Under the pieces are notes generated by a model that saw only the letters and a list, made by a program, of their open reading frames with translations, did no database searches and had not been told where the DNA came from. A program made the position numbers and the translations under genes. Of a stretch of DNA of 64,000 bases, positions 24,943-32,928 are shown one piece after another (position 1 is the stretch's first letter; every line of letters begins with the position of its first letter). The stretch is from Myxococcus stipitatus. Its GTDB lineage: Bacteria > Myxococcota > Myxococcia > Myxococcales > Myxococcaceae. The stretch lies in NCBI RefSeq assembly GCF_021412625.1, contig NZ_JAKCFI010000005.1:558001-622000 (forward strand), read 5' to 3'.

Positions 24943-25758
24943 ATGCACACCGCGACCCGAGCCGAGATCGACGAGTCCCATGCGCAATTCCGAGGCGCCT
25001 GGCGGCAGTTCGCCCTGGGGTCCCTGGCGGGCGAGGTCGTGGAACGGCCAGAGGTCTTCATCGCCGCCAGCCACGTGTCGTGGTCGCTGATGAACGCCGC
25101 GTTCCTCCGAGCGCCCGCGGACACCGAGCAGGCGCTCGCGGCCGCCATCGCCTCCGCCGCCCGCTACTTCGCCACGGGCAAGCACGCGTGGGCGTTCGTC
25201 ATGTCCGACGACTGGCTGGCCCCTCAAGTCCGGGAGCGCGCGGAGTCCATCCTCGCGTGGTACCGGCTCCGCCCGCTCACCGTCGTCACGGGCATGGTCG
25301 CCGACACGCTCCACGAGCCCACGCGCCCCCTGCCCGCGCTCGACATCCGTCCGGTCCGGGACTCCTGGGGACGACGGGCCGTGGCGGACATCAACGCCAT
25401 CTCCTACGACGTCCCGCGCGAGCTGGGACGCGAGGCCTTCGACGTGGAGTCGCTCTACCACGCGGACGCACGCGCCTTCGTGGCCTGCCGAGGCGACGCG
25501 GCCGCCAGCAGCGCCATGGTGCTGCGCGTGGACGGCGCCGCCTACGTCGCGCTCGTGGCCACCGCGCCGGAGCACCGCAAGGTGAGCGCGGCGGAGACCG
25601 TGATGCGGCACGCGCTCGCCGAGGCCCATGACACCTGGGGCCTGCGGCGCACCGTCCTCCATGCCACCGAGGCGGGTGAGCCCGTCTACCGGCGCATAGG
25701 CTACCGGGCCGTGACGCGCTTCCGTATCTTCTCCGCGCCGGCCCCCGGCAGCGCCTGA
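24943..25758 (+). CDS. GNAT-family N-acetyltransferase
   Basis: A 271-residue protein with two parts. The N-terminal part (1-125) is helical and ends near VVTGMVADTLHE. The C-terminal GNAT fold (about 130-265) has the acetyl-CoA-binding region VALVATAPEHRKVSAAETVM and the late motif EAGEPVYRRIGYRAVTRFRI. Both together resemble two-domain, Eis-like or tandem GNAT proteins. The start is ATG 24943 with AGGAG seven nucleotides upstream. It lies 131 nt after the vWA gene on the same strand. The acceptor substrate is not predictable. Confidence 0.8.
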   Translation: MHTATRAEIDESHAQFRGAWRQFALGSLAGEVVERPEVFIAASHVSWSLMNAAFLRAPADTEQALAAAIASAARYFATGKHAWAFVMSDDWLAPQVRERAESILAWYRLRPLTVVTGMVADTLHEPTRPLPALDIRPVRDSWGRRAVADINAISYDVPRELGREAFDVESLYHADARAFVACRGDAAASSAMVLRVDGAAYVALVATAPEHRKVSAAETVMRHALAEAHDTWGLRRTVLHATEAGEPVYRRIGYRAVTRFRIFSAPAPGSA

Positions 25759-26161
25759 GTCCCGCGAGCCGAGAGTCGGCGCAGCTTCACCGCCTCCGGC
25801 CTCCCGGCCGGCATGGGCTTCCTGATCCAACGGCCCGCTGCTCGCCACGGATCTCGACGACAACGTCGAACGCGACGCCCCCACGACGAACACCCGGCCG
25901 AACCTGGGCAAACCCTGACCCACCCCGCGACACCGACATGAGCGCCTTCGCCTGGACGCATCATCTCCAGGCGGAGGCGTTCTCATGTGGCGGGTACTTT
26001 TCCATCGGACGCGAATGCCTCCGCATGAGACCGGGCGCACCACGCCGCGCGGGCGCCCCGGCCCCTCGCCACTGGTCGGATGGGCGGGGGGCTGTGGCAG
26101 ACTCCCCGGACGGGGTGCGCAATCGGCTCGATGAGGCGGCTCAGCACAGGGGACCTGGTAG
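25759..26161. other. Intergenic stretch without a convincing gene
   Basis: These 403 bp hold an 8-bp inverted repeat (GCGGAGGC at 25971-25978 and GCCTCCGC at 26017-26024). On the plus strand there is a short open frame without a start codon, ending at the TGA at 25917-25919, whose translation includes LLATDLDDNVERDAP. That stretch may be the remnant of a decayed gene, but there is too little to identify it. Confidence 0.4.
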
Positions 26162-26986
26162 ATGGCCACGTGGAATGACCTCATCCTGGCAACGCCCCGG
26201 CAGCTCGCCGGCAAGCTCCAGGACGAAGGCGCGACCGCGTTCCTGGAGACGTTCCTGCGCACCGAGGAGGAGCAGGCCGCCCTGCTCGACCACCTCCACC
26301 GAGGCGCCCCTCCGCCGAAGGAAGGGGCCTTCAACGACGGCCGCGTCCACCTGGAGGCCGCCACCCGCCCCTACTGCGCCCGCGACGAGCGGATGGAGCT
26401 GGTCCGCTCCGCGAGCCAATGCTTCACGGAGGCGCTGCGCCTCGAGCGGGACACCGCGCGTCTGTCATTGATTTCCCTCCACCTGGGCATCTGCGGCCTG
26501 CTGCTCGGAGGGCCCAAGGACGCCCGCGAGTGGACGAGCATCGCCCACCAGACGGCCGTCGAGGCCCTCAAGGGCATCCTCTCGCATGCGATGGCGGAGC
26601 GGGCGCTCTCGCGCAATCGCTATCTGGGCGGCATGCTCAACTTCATCATCTTCTTCACCAGCTCCGCGACGCTCGGCGCGGGCTATCTCGTCTGGGACCG
26701 GGTCCTGAGCAAGCGGACCGACAAGGTCCTGCGTCGCGCGATGGAGCGGATGGAGCCCCTGGCGCGCTACATCGAGACGGTGCGGGAGATCCGCCTGCGA
26801 CTGGGCGAGCCCGCCTCCGTGGTCCCCCGCTACGAGGTGACGCCCACGCTGGACGCGAGCGACTTCCTCTCGCAGCTCAGCATCCGCACCGTCCTGGGTG
26901 ACGACGACGCCCTCGACTTCAACGGCCGGGAGACTCGCCGCGCGTCCCGCGGTGCCCCCGCGCGGGACACTCCGTACAACCACTGA
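26162..26986 (+). CDS. Hypothetical protein with one or two membrane helices
   Basis: A 274-residue protein of unknown function. The first part is helical and charged (LQDEGATAFLETFLRTEEEQ). A segment at about 100-117 (SLISLHLGICGLLLGG) is moderately hydrophobic, and about 155-178 (GGMLNFIIFFTSSATLGAGY) is a likely transmembrane helix. A basic helical region follows (SKRTDKVLRRAMERMEPLAR), then a polar tail. The start at ATG 26162 has AGGGGA eight nucleotides upstream. It stands alone, with 403 bp before it. Confidence 0.65.
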   Translation: MATWNDLILATPRQLAGKLQDEGATAFLETFLRTEEEQAALLDHLHRGAPPPKEGAFNDGRVHLEAATRPYCARDERMELVRSASQCFTEALRLERDTARLSLISLHLGICGLLLGGPKDAREWTSIAHQTAVEALKGILSHAMAERALSRNRYLGGMLNFIIFFTSSATLGAGYLVWDRVLSKRTDKVLRRAMERMEPLARYIETVREIRLRLGEPASVVPRYEVTPTLDASDFLSQLSIRTVLGDDDALDFNGRETRRASRGAPARDTPYNH

Positions 26987-27086
26987 CACGCCACACCGCC
27001 TCCTCGCGCGACGGCCCGCCCCGGAGCGCTCCCGGACGGGCCGCGCGAGCCACGCGCCGCGACGGATGCGTCACGGCGCCCGGGCA

Positions 27087-27323
27087 TCAGGGGCAGTACT
27101 GCGCCCGGCAGGCCTCGAACGCCTGCGAGCAGAGGACCTTCTGCGGATACGTCTCCGCCGTGGAGTAACACTCTGCGCGTTCGGCCAGGCACGTGGAACA
27201 GTCCGCGAGCCCCTGCTCGACCGTGCCGTCGCCCGCGGCGGGCGGCTCCTCCATGTCGAACTCGCTCCCACCGCAGCCCGTCAACAGCGCTACCGCCAGC
27301 AGCCCTCTCACGAAGTTGCGCAT
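27087..27323 (-). CDS. Small Cys-rich lipoprotein
   Basis: A 78-residue precursor with a clear signal peptide (MRNFVRGLLAVALL) and lipobox TGC. The mature chain is acidic, then has six cysteines in the last 40 residues (CSTCLAERAECYSTAET and CSQAFEACRAQYC). The spacing suggests a disulfide-linked helical hairpin. ATG 27323 is chosen because AGGAG lies 7 nt upstream; GTG 27329 would be too close. It is the first of several short Cys-rich reading frames within 1 kb. Function unknown. Confidence 0.7.
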   Translation of the reverse strand: MRNFVRGLLAVALLTGCGGSEFDMEEPPAAGDGTVEQGLADCSTCLAERAECYSTAETYPQKVLCSQAFEACRAQYCP

Positions 27324-27451
27324 CTTCACGCTCCTGTAACCGGGTTGTCGTTGCCCATGACTGTCATGGACGAGCCAGGATACAACGTCTTATCAAGCCT
27401 TGCGAGACCTGGATATTTAAAATTTCAGGACAAACACACTTGTCTTCATGA

Positions 27452-27607
27452 GGCGCCTCGCGAAAGGATGAGGCCTCCGTGTATGACCAATGCCAGTACA
27501 ATCAGACGCTCTGGACGGACCACGAGGCCTGCATGGCCAACCGTGTCGACTGGCGATGGCGGCGGAAGCGCGCCGGTCAGCCACCCGCCCCCTCCGAGAC
27601 GAACTGA
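27452..27607 (+). pseudogene. Possible remnant of a Cys-containing small protein
   Basis: In the 320-bp gap between two lipoprotein genes this plus-strand frame runs from a stop at 27449-27451 to TGA 27605-27607. It has a GTG at 27479 but no signal peptide. Its translation includes YDQCQYNQTLWTDHEACMAN, which looks protein-like, with two cysteines 13 residues apart, and ends in an Arg/Pro tail. The bases just upstream (27350-27450) are more AT-rich than the surroundings. It could be the C-terminal part of a decayed secreted Cys-rich protein, or chance. Confidence 0.25.
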
Positions 27608-27643
27608 CGCGCAACGACTCAACCCGAAACAAGGCGAGGCACC

Positions 27644-28057
27644 ATGAAGAATCGAGCACAGGGTATCTGGATGGCGGTCGTCGCGTGGATGTCGTGGGGC
27701 TGTGGCGGGACGACGCCGGGGAGCGAACCCGAGAACGCGCTGGGAGAGGAGCAGCGCGCGCTCGTCTCCTGTTCGACGTCCTGTCCCTCCGGGCCGTCCC
27801 TGTCGTGCTGGGGCTCCACCTGCTCCGCCGCGGACAACTCGTACGTGCAATGCGATGGCGTCTACCAGTACTGCCAGACGACACAACCCCCGCTCGACTG
27901 CAGCATCTCGAGCGAGTCGTGCGTGAACCTCGTGGGCACCGCGTGCAGCCCTCGCGGGGCCCAGCGGCAGTGCTGCCTGGAAGGACTGCCCACCGGCAAC
28001 TGCACGTGCACCTTCAGCTACCAGTGGATGTGCACCGTCCCGCCGGAAGACCCCTGA
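27644..28057 (+). CDS. Cys-rich predicted lipoprotein
   Basis: A 137-residue precursor with the signal peptide MKNRAQGIWMAVVAWMSW and lipobox GC. The mature part carries many cysteines (CSTSCPSGPSLSC, CDGVYQYCQTTQPPLDC, QRQCCLEG, NCTCTFSYQWMC), consistent with a compact disulfide-bonded domain outside the cytoplasm. The start is ATG 27644 with GAGG upstream. It is typical of lineage-specific myxobacterial surface proteins; no known family was recognised. Confidence 0.75.
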   Translation: MKNRAQGIWMAVVAWMSWGCGGTTPGSEPENALGEEQRALVSCSTSCPSGPSLSCWGSTCSAADNSYVQCDGVYQYCQTTQPPLDCSISSESCVNLVGTACSPRGAQRQCCLEGLPTGNCTCTFSYQWMCTVPPEDP

Positions 28058-28222
28058 CCCCACGGTCCCGACACCCACGGGCCCCACCCGGACCTACACC
28101 TTCCGGCAGGCGACATCCCATCCCCGCGACGGGACAGGGAACAGGCCGAGACAAATCCTGATTTCAGGGACTTCCCCGGCGAGTACGTCAGACCCCTCCT
28201 CCATTGTTCGTGGAGGAGGTCG

Positions 28223-28372
28223 ATGGTGACGACTCAGACGTTGTTGGTATTCGTGCCGGTGGTGCTCGCGCTCGTGGCGGCGGCGACCATCCGGCGCCCG
28301 CGTCGGCGGACGCGGCGAATCAAGGTTCGCGAGGGCTACCCGCCGGCCCCTCCCTCTCCCTTCGCCGGCTGA
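28223..28372 (+). CDS. 49-residue single-pass membrane protein
   Basis: A small open frame starting at ATG 28223 behind GGAGGAGG (28212-28219). It encodes 49 residues: a hydrophobic helix (LLVFVPVVLALVAAAT, about 7-22), a strongly basic stretch (RRPRRRTRRIK) and a Pro-rich end. This order fits a small inner-membrane protein with a cytoplasmic basic tail. Its TGA begins the left arm of a perfect 14-bp hairpin. The ribosome site, hydrophobic pattern and hairpin together support a real gene. Function unknown. Confidence 0.6.
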   Translation: MVTTQTLLVFVPVVLALVAAATIRRPRRRTRRIKVREGYPPAPPSPFAG

Positions 28373-28400
28373 GCCGGGGCGCACGCTGCGCCCCGGCTCA
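28370..28400. terminator. Perfect 14-bp hairpin between convergent genes
   Basis: TGAGCCGGGGCGCA (28370-28383) pairs fully with TGCGCCCCGGCTCA (28387-28400) around CGC. It overlaps the stop codon of the 49-residue gene and precedes the end of the convergent nuclease gene. No U-run on either side. Confidence 0.6.
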
Positions 28401-28446
28401 CCTGGCGCGAGCTCCCTCCCCCGAGTCAGCTCGCCTTCCGTCAGGC

Positions 28447-29310
28447 TCAGAAGTCCTTGATGCGGTCGACCAGGTCCTCGTGCTCGACGAACTGGTTGAC
28501 GTTGCCCTGGATGTCCGCGATGCGGTGGTTGCGCTCGAGCTCCGCCGCGTCCACCACGTCCAGGTCGTTCCACTGGCGCAGGACGGCCTCCTCGGCGTCG
28601 GGGATGGGCTGCCCGTAGGTGGCGGAGAAGTAGAACATCGCGCGCGCGACGTTGCCCTTGTGGGAGTCCGGCGGCTCGAACACGGTGCGCCCCTGCGCGT
28701 CCGTGCCGAACTTCGCGCCGTTCTGGCTCCACTTCTCCTTCACGACGATGCCGAACGGGAAGTTGCCCCGCTTCGAGTTGGCCTTGCTGTCGGTGGGGAA
28801 CAGGTGGTGCAGGTCGCTCTTGGCGGCCCCCGTGGCGCCCTTCGACTGGGGCCAGGTGTGCTCCACGTTCATGTCGTTGTTGGAGGGGATCTTCCCGCCC
28901 GTCGTCTCCCGGCCGGTGTAGACGCACTGGACCTTGCCGTCGACCACGTCCAGCTCGGAGAAGATGATCTTCCGGGCCTGGTCGTAGCTCTTGGTGCGCT
29001 TGTCGGAGGACGACTCCTGGATGGCGCGCAGCAGCGCCGCGTCGCGCAGGCCCTCGAACGGATCGCTGGACTCGGAAGGCTCCGCGGGGACCGGCGTCGT
29101 CGGCGCGGACGGGTCCGCGGGCGTGGTCGGCTTCGGCTGCGTCTTCTTCGCGGCCGGCGCGGCCTCGAAGGTGTCCTTCAGCCCCAGGGCCGTGGACCGA
29201 CGCACCAGGGACGCGGCCTTCGGCTCGGCGCGCACGCGCGGGTCGGTTCCGGAAGCCGGGGAAGTGGCGGGGAGACGGGTCAGCGGGCGGGGGGAACCGA
29301 CGACGGTCAT
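28447..29310 (-). CDS. EndA/NucM-family endonuclease I
   Basis: A 287-residue nuclease of the beta-beta-alpha-metal type. Conserved family blocks are KIIFSELDVVDGKVQCVYTG (about 114-133), MNVEHTWPQSKGA with catalytic H151, and DLHHLFPTDSKANSKRGNFP (about 167-186). Related enzymes cut DNA non-specifically, usually outside the cytoplasm. Here no signal peptide is seen: the first 85 residues are Pro/Ser/Ala-rich and polar. ATG 29310 is the start used; a longer in-frame start would also lack a signal. It faces away from the response regulator gene. Confidence 0.85.
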   Translation of the reverse strand: MTVVGSPRPLTRLPATSPASGTDPRVRAEPKAASLVRRSTALGLKDTFEAAPAAKKTQPKPTTPADPSAPTTPVPAEPSESSDPFEGLRDAALLRAIQESSSDKRTKSYDQARKIIFSELDVVDGKVQCVYTGRETTGGKIPSNNDMNVEHTWPQSKGATGAAKSDLHHLFPTDSKANSKRGNFPFGIVVKEKWSQNGAKFGTDAQGRTVFEPPDSHKGNVARAMFYFSATYGQPIPDAEEAVLRQWNDLDVVDAAELERNHRIADIQGNVNQFVEHEDLVDRIKDF

Positions 29311-29435
29311 GCCTGGGTTATCGTCCACCCGATCCACCAGTTGCGTTGCGTGCCGACAAAAAATACGACTGGGACCGCAAGTCCCAGCCCAGGGCCGGCG
29401 GGGCAGCACTCCGCGTCCCTCCCAGCGAGCGTCCC

Positions 29436-30134
29436 GTGGCCGAGCGTTCCACCATCCTCGTCGTCGATGATGATCCGCACCTGCGCGACATCGTCCGCTT
29501 CGCGCTGGAGCAGGGGGGCTTCCGCGTGGAGGAGGCGGCGGATGGACGGTCGGCGCTGGAGCAGGTGGCGCGCGTGGGGCCCGCCCTCCTCGTGCTGGAC
29601 ATCATGATGCCGGAGATGGACGGGCTCGCCGTGTGTCGGGAGGTCCGCCGTTCGCGCGAGGTCCCCATCGTCTTCCTGTCCTCGCGCGACGACGAGGTGG
29701 ACCGCATCCTCGGGCTGGAGATGGGCGGCGACGACTACCTCACCAAGCCCTTCAGTCCCCGGGAGCTGGTGGCCCGGGTGAAGGCGGTGCTGCGCCGGGC
29801 CCGTCGCACGCCGACCCCGGAGCCCACGCCCGCCGCGGCGCGGCCCCTCGCCCGGGGCGCGCTGCGCATGGACGAGGAGCGCTGGCGGGCGTGGTGGGGC
29901 GAGCGCGAGGTGGTGCTCACGGTGACGGAGTTCCACCTGCTCGCGACGCTGCTGCGCGTGCCGGGCAAGGTCTTCACCCGCGACGAGTTGATGACGCGCG
30001 TCTACGACGACGGCGTGGTGAGCGACAGGACCATCGACAGCCATGTCCGCCGGGTGCGCCAGAAGTTCGCGGCGGCGGGCGGCGAAGTCATCGAGACGGT
30101 GCATGGGCTCGGCTATCGGCTCGCCATCCCCTAG
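29436..30134 (+). CDS. OmpR-family response regulator
   Basis: A 232-residue transcription regulator. The receiver is at 1-120 with VVDDDPHL (acidic pocket), phospho-acceptor D55 (LLVLDIMMPEMDG) and K104 (YLTKPFSPRELVAR). The winged helix output domain is at about 140-230 (TEFHLLATLLRVPGKVFTRD, DRTIDSHVRRVRQKF). The start is GTG 29436. Its 3' end overlaps the kinase gene by 32 nt, so they form one operon. The facing genes include a CreD-like protein, suggesting a CreB-type role. Confidence 0.9.
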   Translation: MAERSTILVVDDDPHLRDIVRFALEQGGFRVEEAADGRSALEQVARVGPALLVLDIMMPEMDGLAVCREVRRSREVPIVFLSSRDDEVDRILGLEMGGDDYLTKPFSPRELVARVKAVLRRARRTPTPEPTPAAARPLARGALRMDEERWRAWWGEREVVLTVTEFHLLATLLRVPGKVFTRDELMTRVYDDGVVSDRTIDSHVRRVRQKFAAAGGEVIETVHGLGYRLAIP

Positions 30135-31749
30135 CCCCCGGGCGCGGCCCCGGCTGTGGATGGTCTTCGCCGTGGTGGGCCTGGCCGGCTTCGTGCTCAC
30201 GCTCGGAGGGCTGGCCTTCGTGCGCGTCTACGACGACCAGCTCATCCGCCAGACGGAGATGGAGCTCATCACCCAGGGCGCGGTCGTGGTGGAGGTCCAC
30301 CATGCGCTGCTGGCCGGATACGTGGGGCCGCGCGAGTACGGCCGCCCGCGCACCGCGAAGTGGCCCTTCCCCATCCCCGACGACGAGCGGTTGCGCCCCA
30401 TCCTCCCCTCCCTCAAGGCCTCGGACACCCCGCTGCCGCCGGACGAGCGTCCCCCGCGCTCGCGCGTGCCCGGGGAGGCCGTGGCGACGGACGCCGGGCG
30501 CAGGCTCTCGCCGATGCTGGAGCGCGTGCGCGCCACGACGCTCGCGGGCATCCGGGTGGTCGACGCGCAAGGCGTGGTCGTGGCGAGCAGCGGCGCGGAG
30601 TTGATCGGCACCACGCTCGCGGACCGCCCCGAAATCCAACGGGCCCTGCGTGGAGAACCCGCGAGCGTCCTGCGCCGCCGCCACGCCGAACCCGAGGACA
30701 CCTCCCTCGCCTCGCTCAGCCGGGACACCGGCATCCGCGTGTCCGTGGCGCTGCCCGTGCTCGATGGCGAGCGTGTCTGGGGCGCGGTGCTGCTGACGCG
30801 CACGCCCATGACGTTCGCCAAGGCCGTCTACGCGGACCGCTGGAACCTGGGCGCCACGGGGCTGGTGCTGCTGGGGGCCCTGGCGACGATGTCGGTGGCC
30901 GCCGCCGCGCTCCTCGGGCGACCGGTGCGCGCGCTGGTGCGGCAGACGCGCGCCATCGCCGCCAGCGCGCCGGAGGGCTTCGAGCCCGTGGCCCGGCCCG
31001 TCGTCGCGGAGCTGGCCGAGCTGTCGGAGTCCCTGGCGGGCATGGCCACGGCGCTGCGCGACAGGAACCAGTACATCCGCTCGTTCGCGGCCAACGTGTC
31101 CCACGAGTTCAAGACACCGCTCGCCGGCATCCAGGGCGCGGTGGAGCTCCTGCGCGACAGCGCGGACGCGATGACCCCGGAGCAGCGCGCGCGCTTCCTC
31201 GCCAACGTCGACGCGGATGCCCGACGCCTGACGCGGCTGGTGCAGCGCCTGCTCGAGCTGGCCCGCGCCGACTCGATGACGGCCACGCCGGCCCGAGTGG
31301 AGCTGGCGCCCCTGCTGACCGCCCTCGCCACGCGCGCGCGGGAGGAAGGCGTCGCCCAGGTCGACGTGGCTCCCGTGCCCACGGGCCTCGAGGCCCCGCT
31401 GCCAGCGGAGGTCCTGGGCGACGTGCTCTGGCAGCTCGTCACCAACGCCCGCCAGCACGGCGGCGAGCAGGTGAAGGTCGCGCTCGGGGTGGAGACCCCT
31501 GGCGCCGGCTTCGTGCGCGTCGTCGTGCGGGACGACGGGCGCGGCATCTCCGACGCCAACCGCGCCCGCATCTTCGACGCCTTCTTCACCACGGCCCGCG
31601 AGCACGGCGGCACCGGGCTGGGCCTCACCATCGCCCAGTCCATGCTGCGCGCCTTCGGCGCCTCCCTCGAGCTGCTCCCCGCCCATGAGGGCGCGCCCGG
31701 CGCGGCCTTCGCCGTGGCGCTCACGTCCCCGGCGGCTCAGCGGAAGTAG
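30103..31749 (+). CDS. Membrane sensor histidine kinase
   Basis: A 548-residue kinase partnered with the preceding response regulator. TM1 is at about 18-41, a periplasmic sensor at 42-248 (with GIRVVDAQGVVVASSGAELI, dCache/CreC-like), TM2 at about 250-271, and HAMP at about 272-320. The dimerisation/phospho-acceptor helix is SHEFKTPLAGI (H334), and the ATPase motifs are NAR (N box), DDGRGIS (G1) and GGTGLGLTIA (G2). ATG 30103 overlaps the regulator end; ATG 30160 is an alternative but would truncate TM1. Its 3' end overlaps the convergent gene by 13 bp. Confidence 0.9.
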   Translation: MGSAIGSPSPSPRARPRLWMVFAVVGLAGFVLTLGGLAFVRVYDDQLIRQTEMELITQGAVVVEVHHALLAGYVGPREYGRPRTAKWPFPIPDDERLRPILPSLKASDTPLPPDERPPRSRVPGEAVATDAGRRLSPMLERVRATTLAGIRVVDAQGVVVASSGAELIGTTLADRPEIQRALRGEPASVLRRRHAEPEDTSLASLSRDTGIRVSVALPVLDGERVWGAVLLTRTPMTFAKAVYADRWNLGATGLVLLGALATMSVAAAALLGRPVRALVRQTRAIAASAPEGFEPVARPVVAELAELSESLAGMATALRDRNQYIRSFAANVSHEFKTPLAGIQGAVELLRDSADAMTPEQRARFLANVDADARRLTRLVQRLLELARADSMTATPARVELAPLLTALATRAREEGVAQVDVAPVPTGLEAPLPAEVLGDVLWQLVTNARQHGGEQVKVALGVETPGAGFVRVVVRDDGRGISDANRARIFDAFFTTAREHGGTGLGLTIAQSMLRAFGASLELLPAHEGAPGAAFAVALTSPAAQRK

Positions 31750-32921
31750 CTCTGGGAGATGTCCACCGAGTAGCCCAGCTCCAACGTGGGCGCGGAGGCC
31801 GCCACCAGGTACTGACGGAAGTGCAGCACCTTGCCCGGCAGCGACGCGGCCTCCATCGCCGGAGCGTCCGCGGCGTCGACCTGCTCCAGGCTGCCCCCCT
31901 CGCGGCGATAGTTGAACACCGAGGGGAAGTGCGCCCGGGCACGCAGCTCCGCCACGGGCCAGGACACGCGCGGCAGCGCCAGCTTCAGCCGCCCGGAGAG
32001 GTGGAACACGCCCAGCTCGCGCGTGAGCACCACCTCCAGCGCGCCCCCCGTCTCTCCCAGGCGGGCCGGCGCCACCTTCAGGTTCACCACGCCGCCCTCC
32101 GCCTCGGCGGGGACGGGGATGGCGTTGAGGGTGACGCGCTCCAACGCGTGGCCCTCCGGCAGCATCAGCTCCAGGGGTTGCTCCCGGTCCAGGCTCAGCG
32201 TGTAGGCGACGCGCAGCGTGGCGCGCCCCTCCAGGGTGGACACCCACGTGGCGGACGCCTCGGTGATGCGAGGCTCCAGCGGAGGCCGGACCTGGACCTT
32301 CTCCCCCCGGGCCACTGGCGCCGCCGCGCGCCAGCCCACCCTCAACGCCCCCTGCGCGGGATAGACGGTGAAGCCCTCCCCCGCGCTGGACGGCAGGGGC
32401 TCCATCAGCGTGAACACGGACGTGTCCGCCTCCAGCGTCAGGGGCACGGGCGCGGCGTGCGCGCCGAAGCGCAGCTGCGCGCGGCGCTCGGCTCCCGCCG
32501 CGGAGGAGCGGACGGCGAGCCCCACCTCCAGCTCGTATCGGCCGGCCTTGCGCGTGACGAGGCACAGGTAGCCGTCCACCACGCCCACCGTGGCCCCCTC
32601 GAGCGTGGGCAGCCGCGTGGGGTACGTGTCCGCGTCGAGCTGGAGCAGCCGCACCTGGGTCCACCGCCCGTCCGCGAGCACCTCGACCTCGAAGTGCCCC
32701 TCCACCAGGAGGGCCTCCGCGGTGAGGCGCCCCGTGAGGTCGCTCTTCACGAGCGCCTCCATGGGAGGAGGCGCGGCGGGGGCCTCGCGCTGGGCGTAGA
32801 GCGGGATGAGGTCCTGCAGCGGAACCGTGGCGGTGCCGGAGGGACGCGACGCGTCCTCGGCGAGGACGTCCGGGGACAGCGTGGACAGGAGCACGGCGAT
32901 GAGAATGGGAAGGGTGCGCAT
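31737..32921 (-). CDS. Secreted beta-rich protein of unknown function
   Basis: A 394-residue exported protein. The signal peptide MRTLPILIAVLLSTLSPDVLA has no lipobox, so it is probably periplasmic. The rest is rich in beta strands (ALLVEGHFEVEVLADGRWTQ, GALEVVLTRELGVFHLSGRL). No membrane helix or catalytic motif was seen. It starts 7 nt after the CreD-like gene and is probably co-transcribed with it. The nearby two-component pair may respond to the same envelope signal. No known family was recognised. Confidence 0.7.
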   Translation of the reverse strand: MRTLPILIAVLLSTLSPDVLAEDASRPSGTATVPLQDLIPLYAQREAPAAPPPMEALVKSDLTGRLTAEALLVEGHFEVEVLADGRWTQVRLLQLDADTYPTRLPTLEGATVGVVDGYLCLVTRKAGRYELEVGLAVRSSAAGAERRAQLRFGAHAAPVPLTLEADTSVFTLMEPLPSSAGEGFTVYPAQGALRVGWRAAAPVARGEKVQVRPPLEPRITEASATWVSTLEGRATLRVAYTLSLDREQPLELMLPEGHALERVTLNAIPVPAEAEGGVVNLKVAPARLGETGGALEVVLTRELGVFHLSGRLKLALPRVSWPVAELRARAHFPSVFNYRREGGSLEQVDAADAPAMEAASLPGKVLHFRQYLVAASAPTLELGYSVDISQSYFR

Positions 32922-32928
32922 GGTGGGC

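Noticed and set aside
27087..28057. Cys-rich lipoproteins as assigned substrates of the MNIO-like enzyme
   Set aside because: They lie about 5 kb away with other genes between them, and such lipoproteins are common in myxobacteria. The link is kept only as a hypothesis.
29311..29435. cre-tag type TTCAC repeats for a CreB-like regulator
   Set aside because: No such direct repeat was seen in this gap upstream of the regulator gene.
30088..32664. Minus-strand frame opposite the histidine kinase
   Set aside because: It is antisense to an intact sensor kinase with H, N, G1 and G2 boxes, and has no domain of its own.
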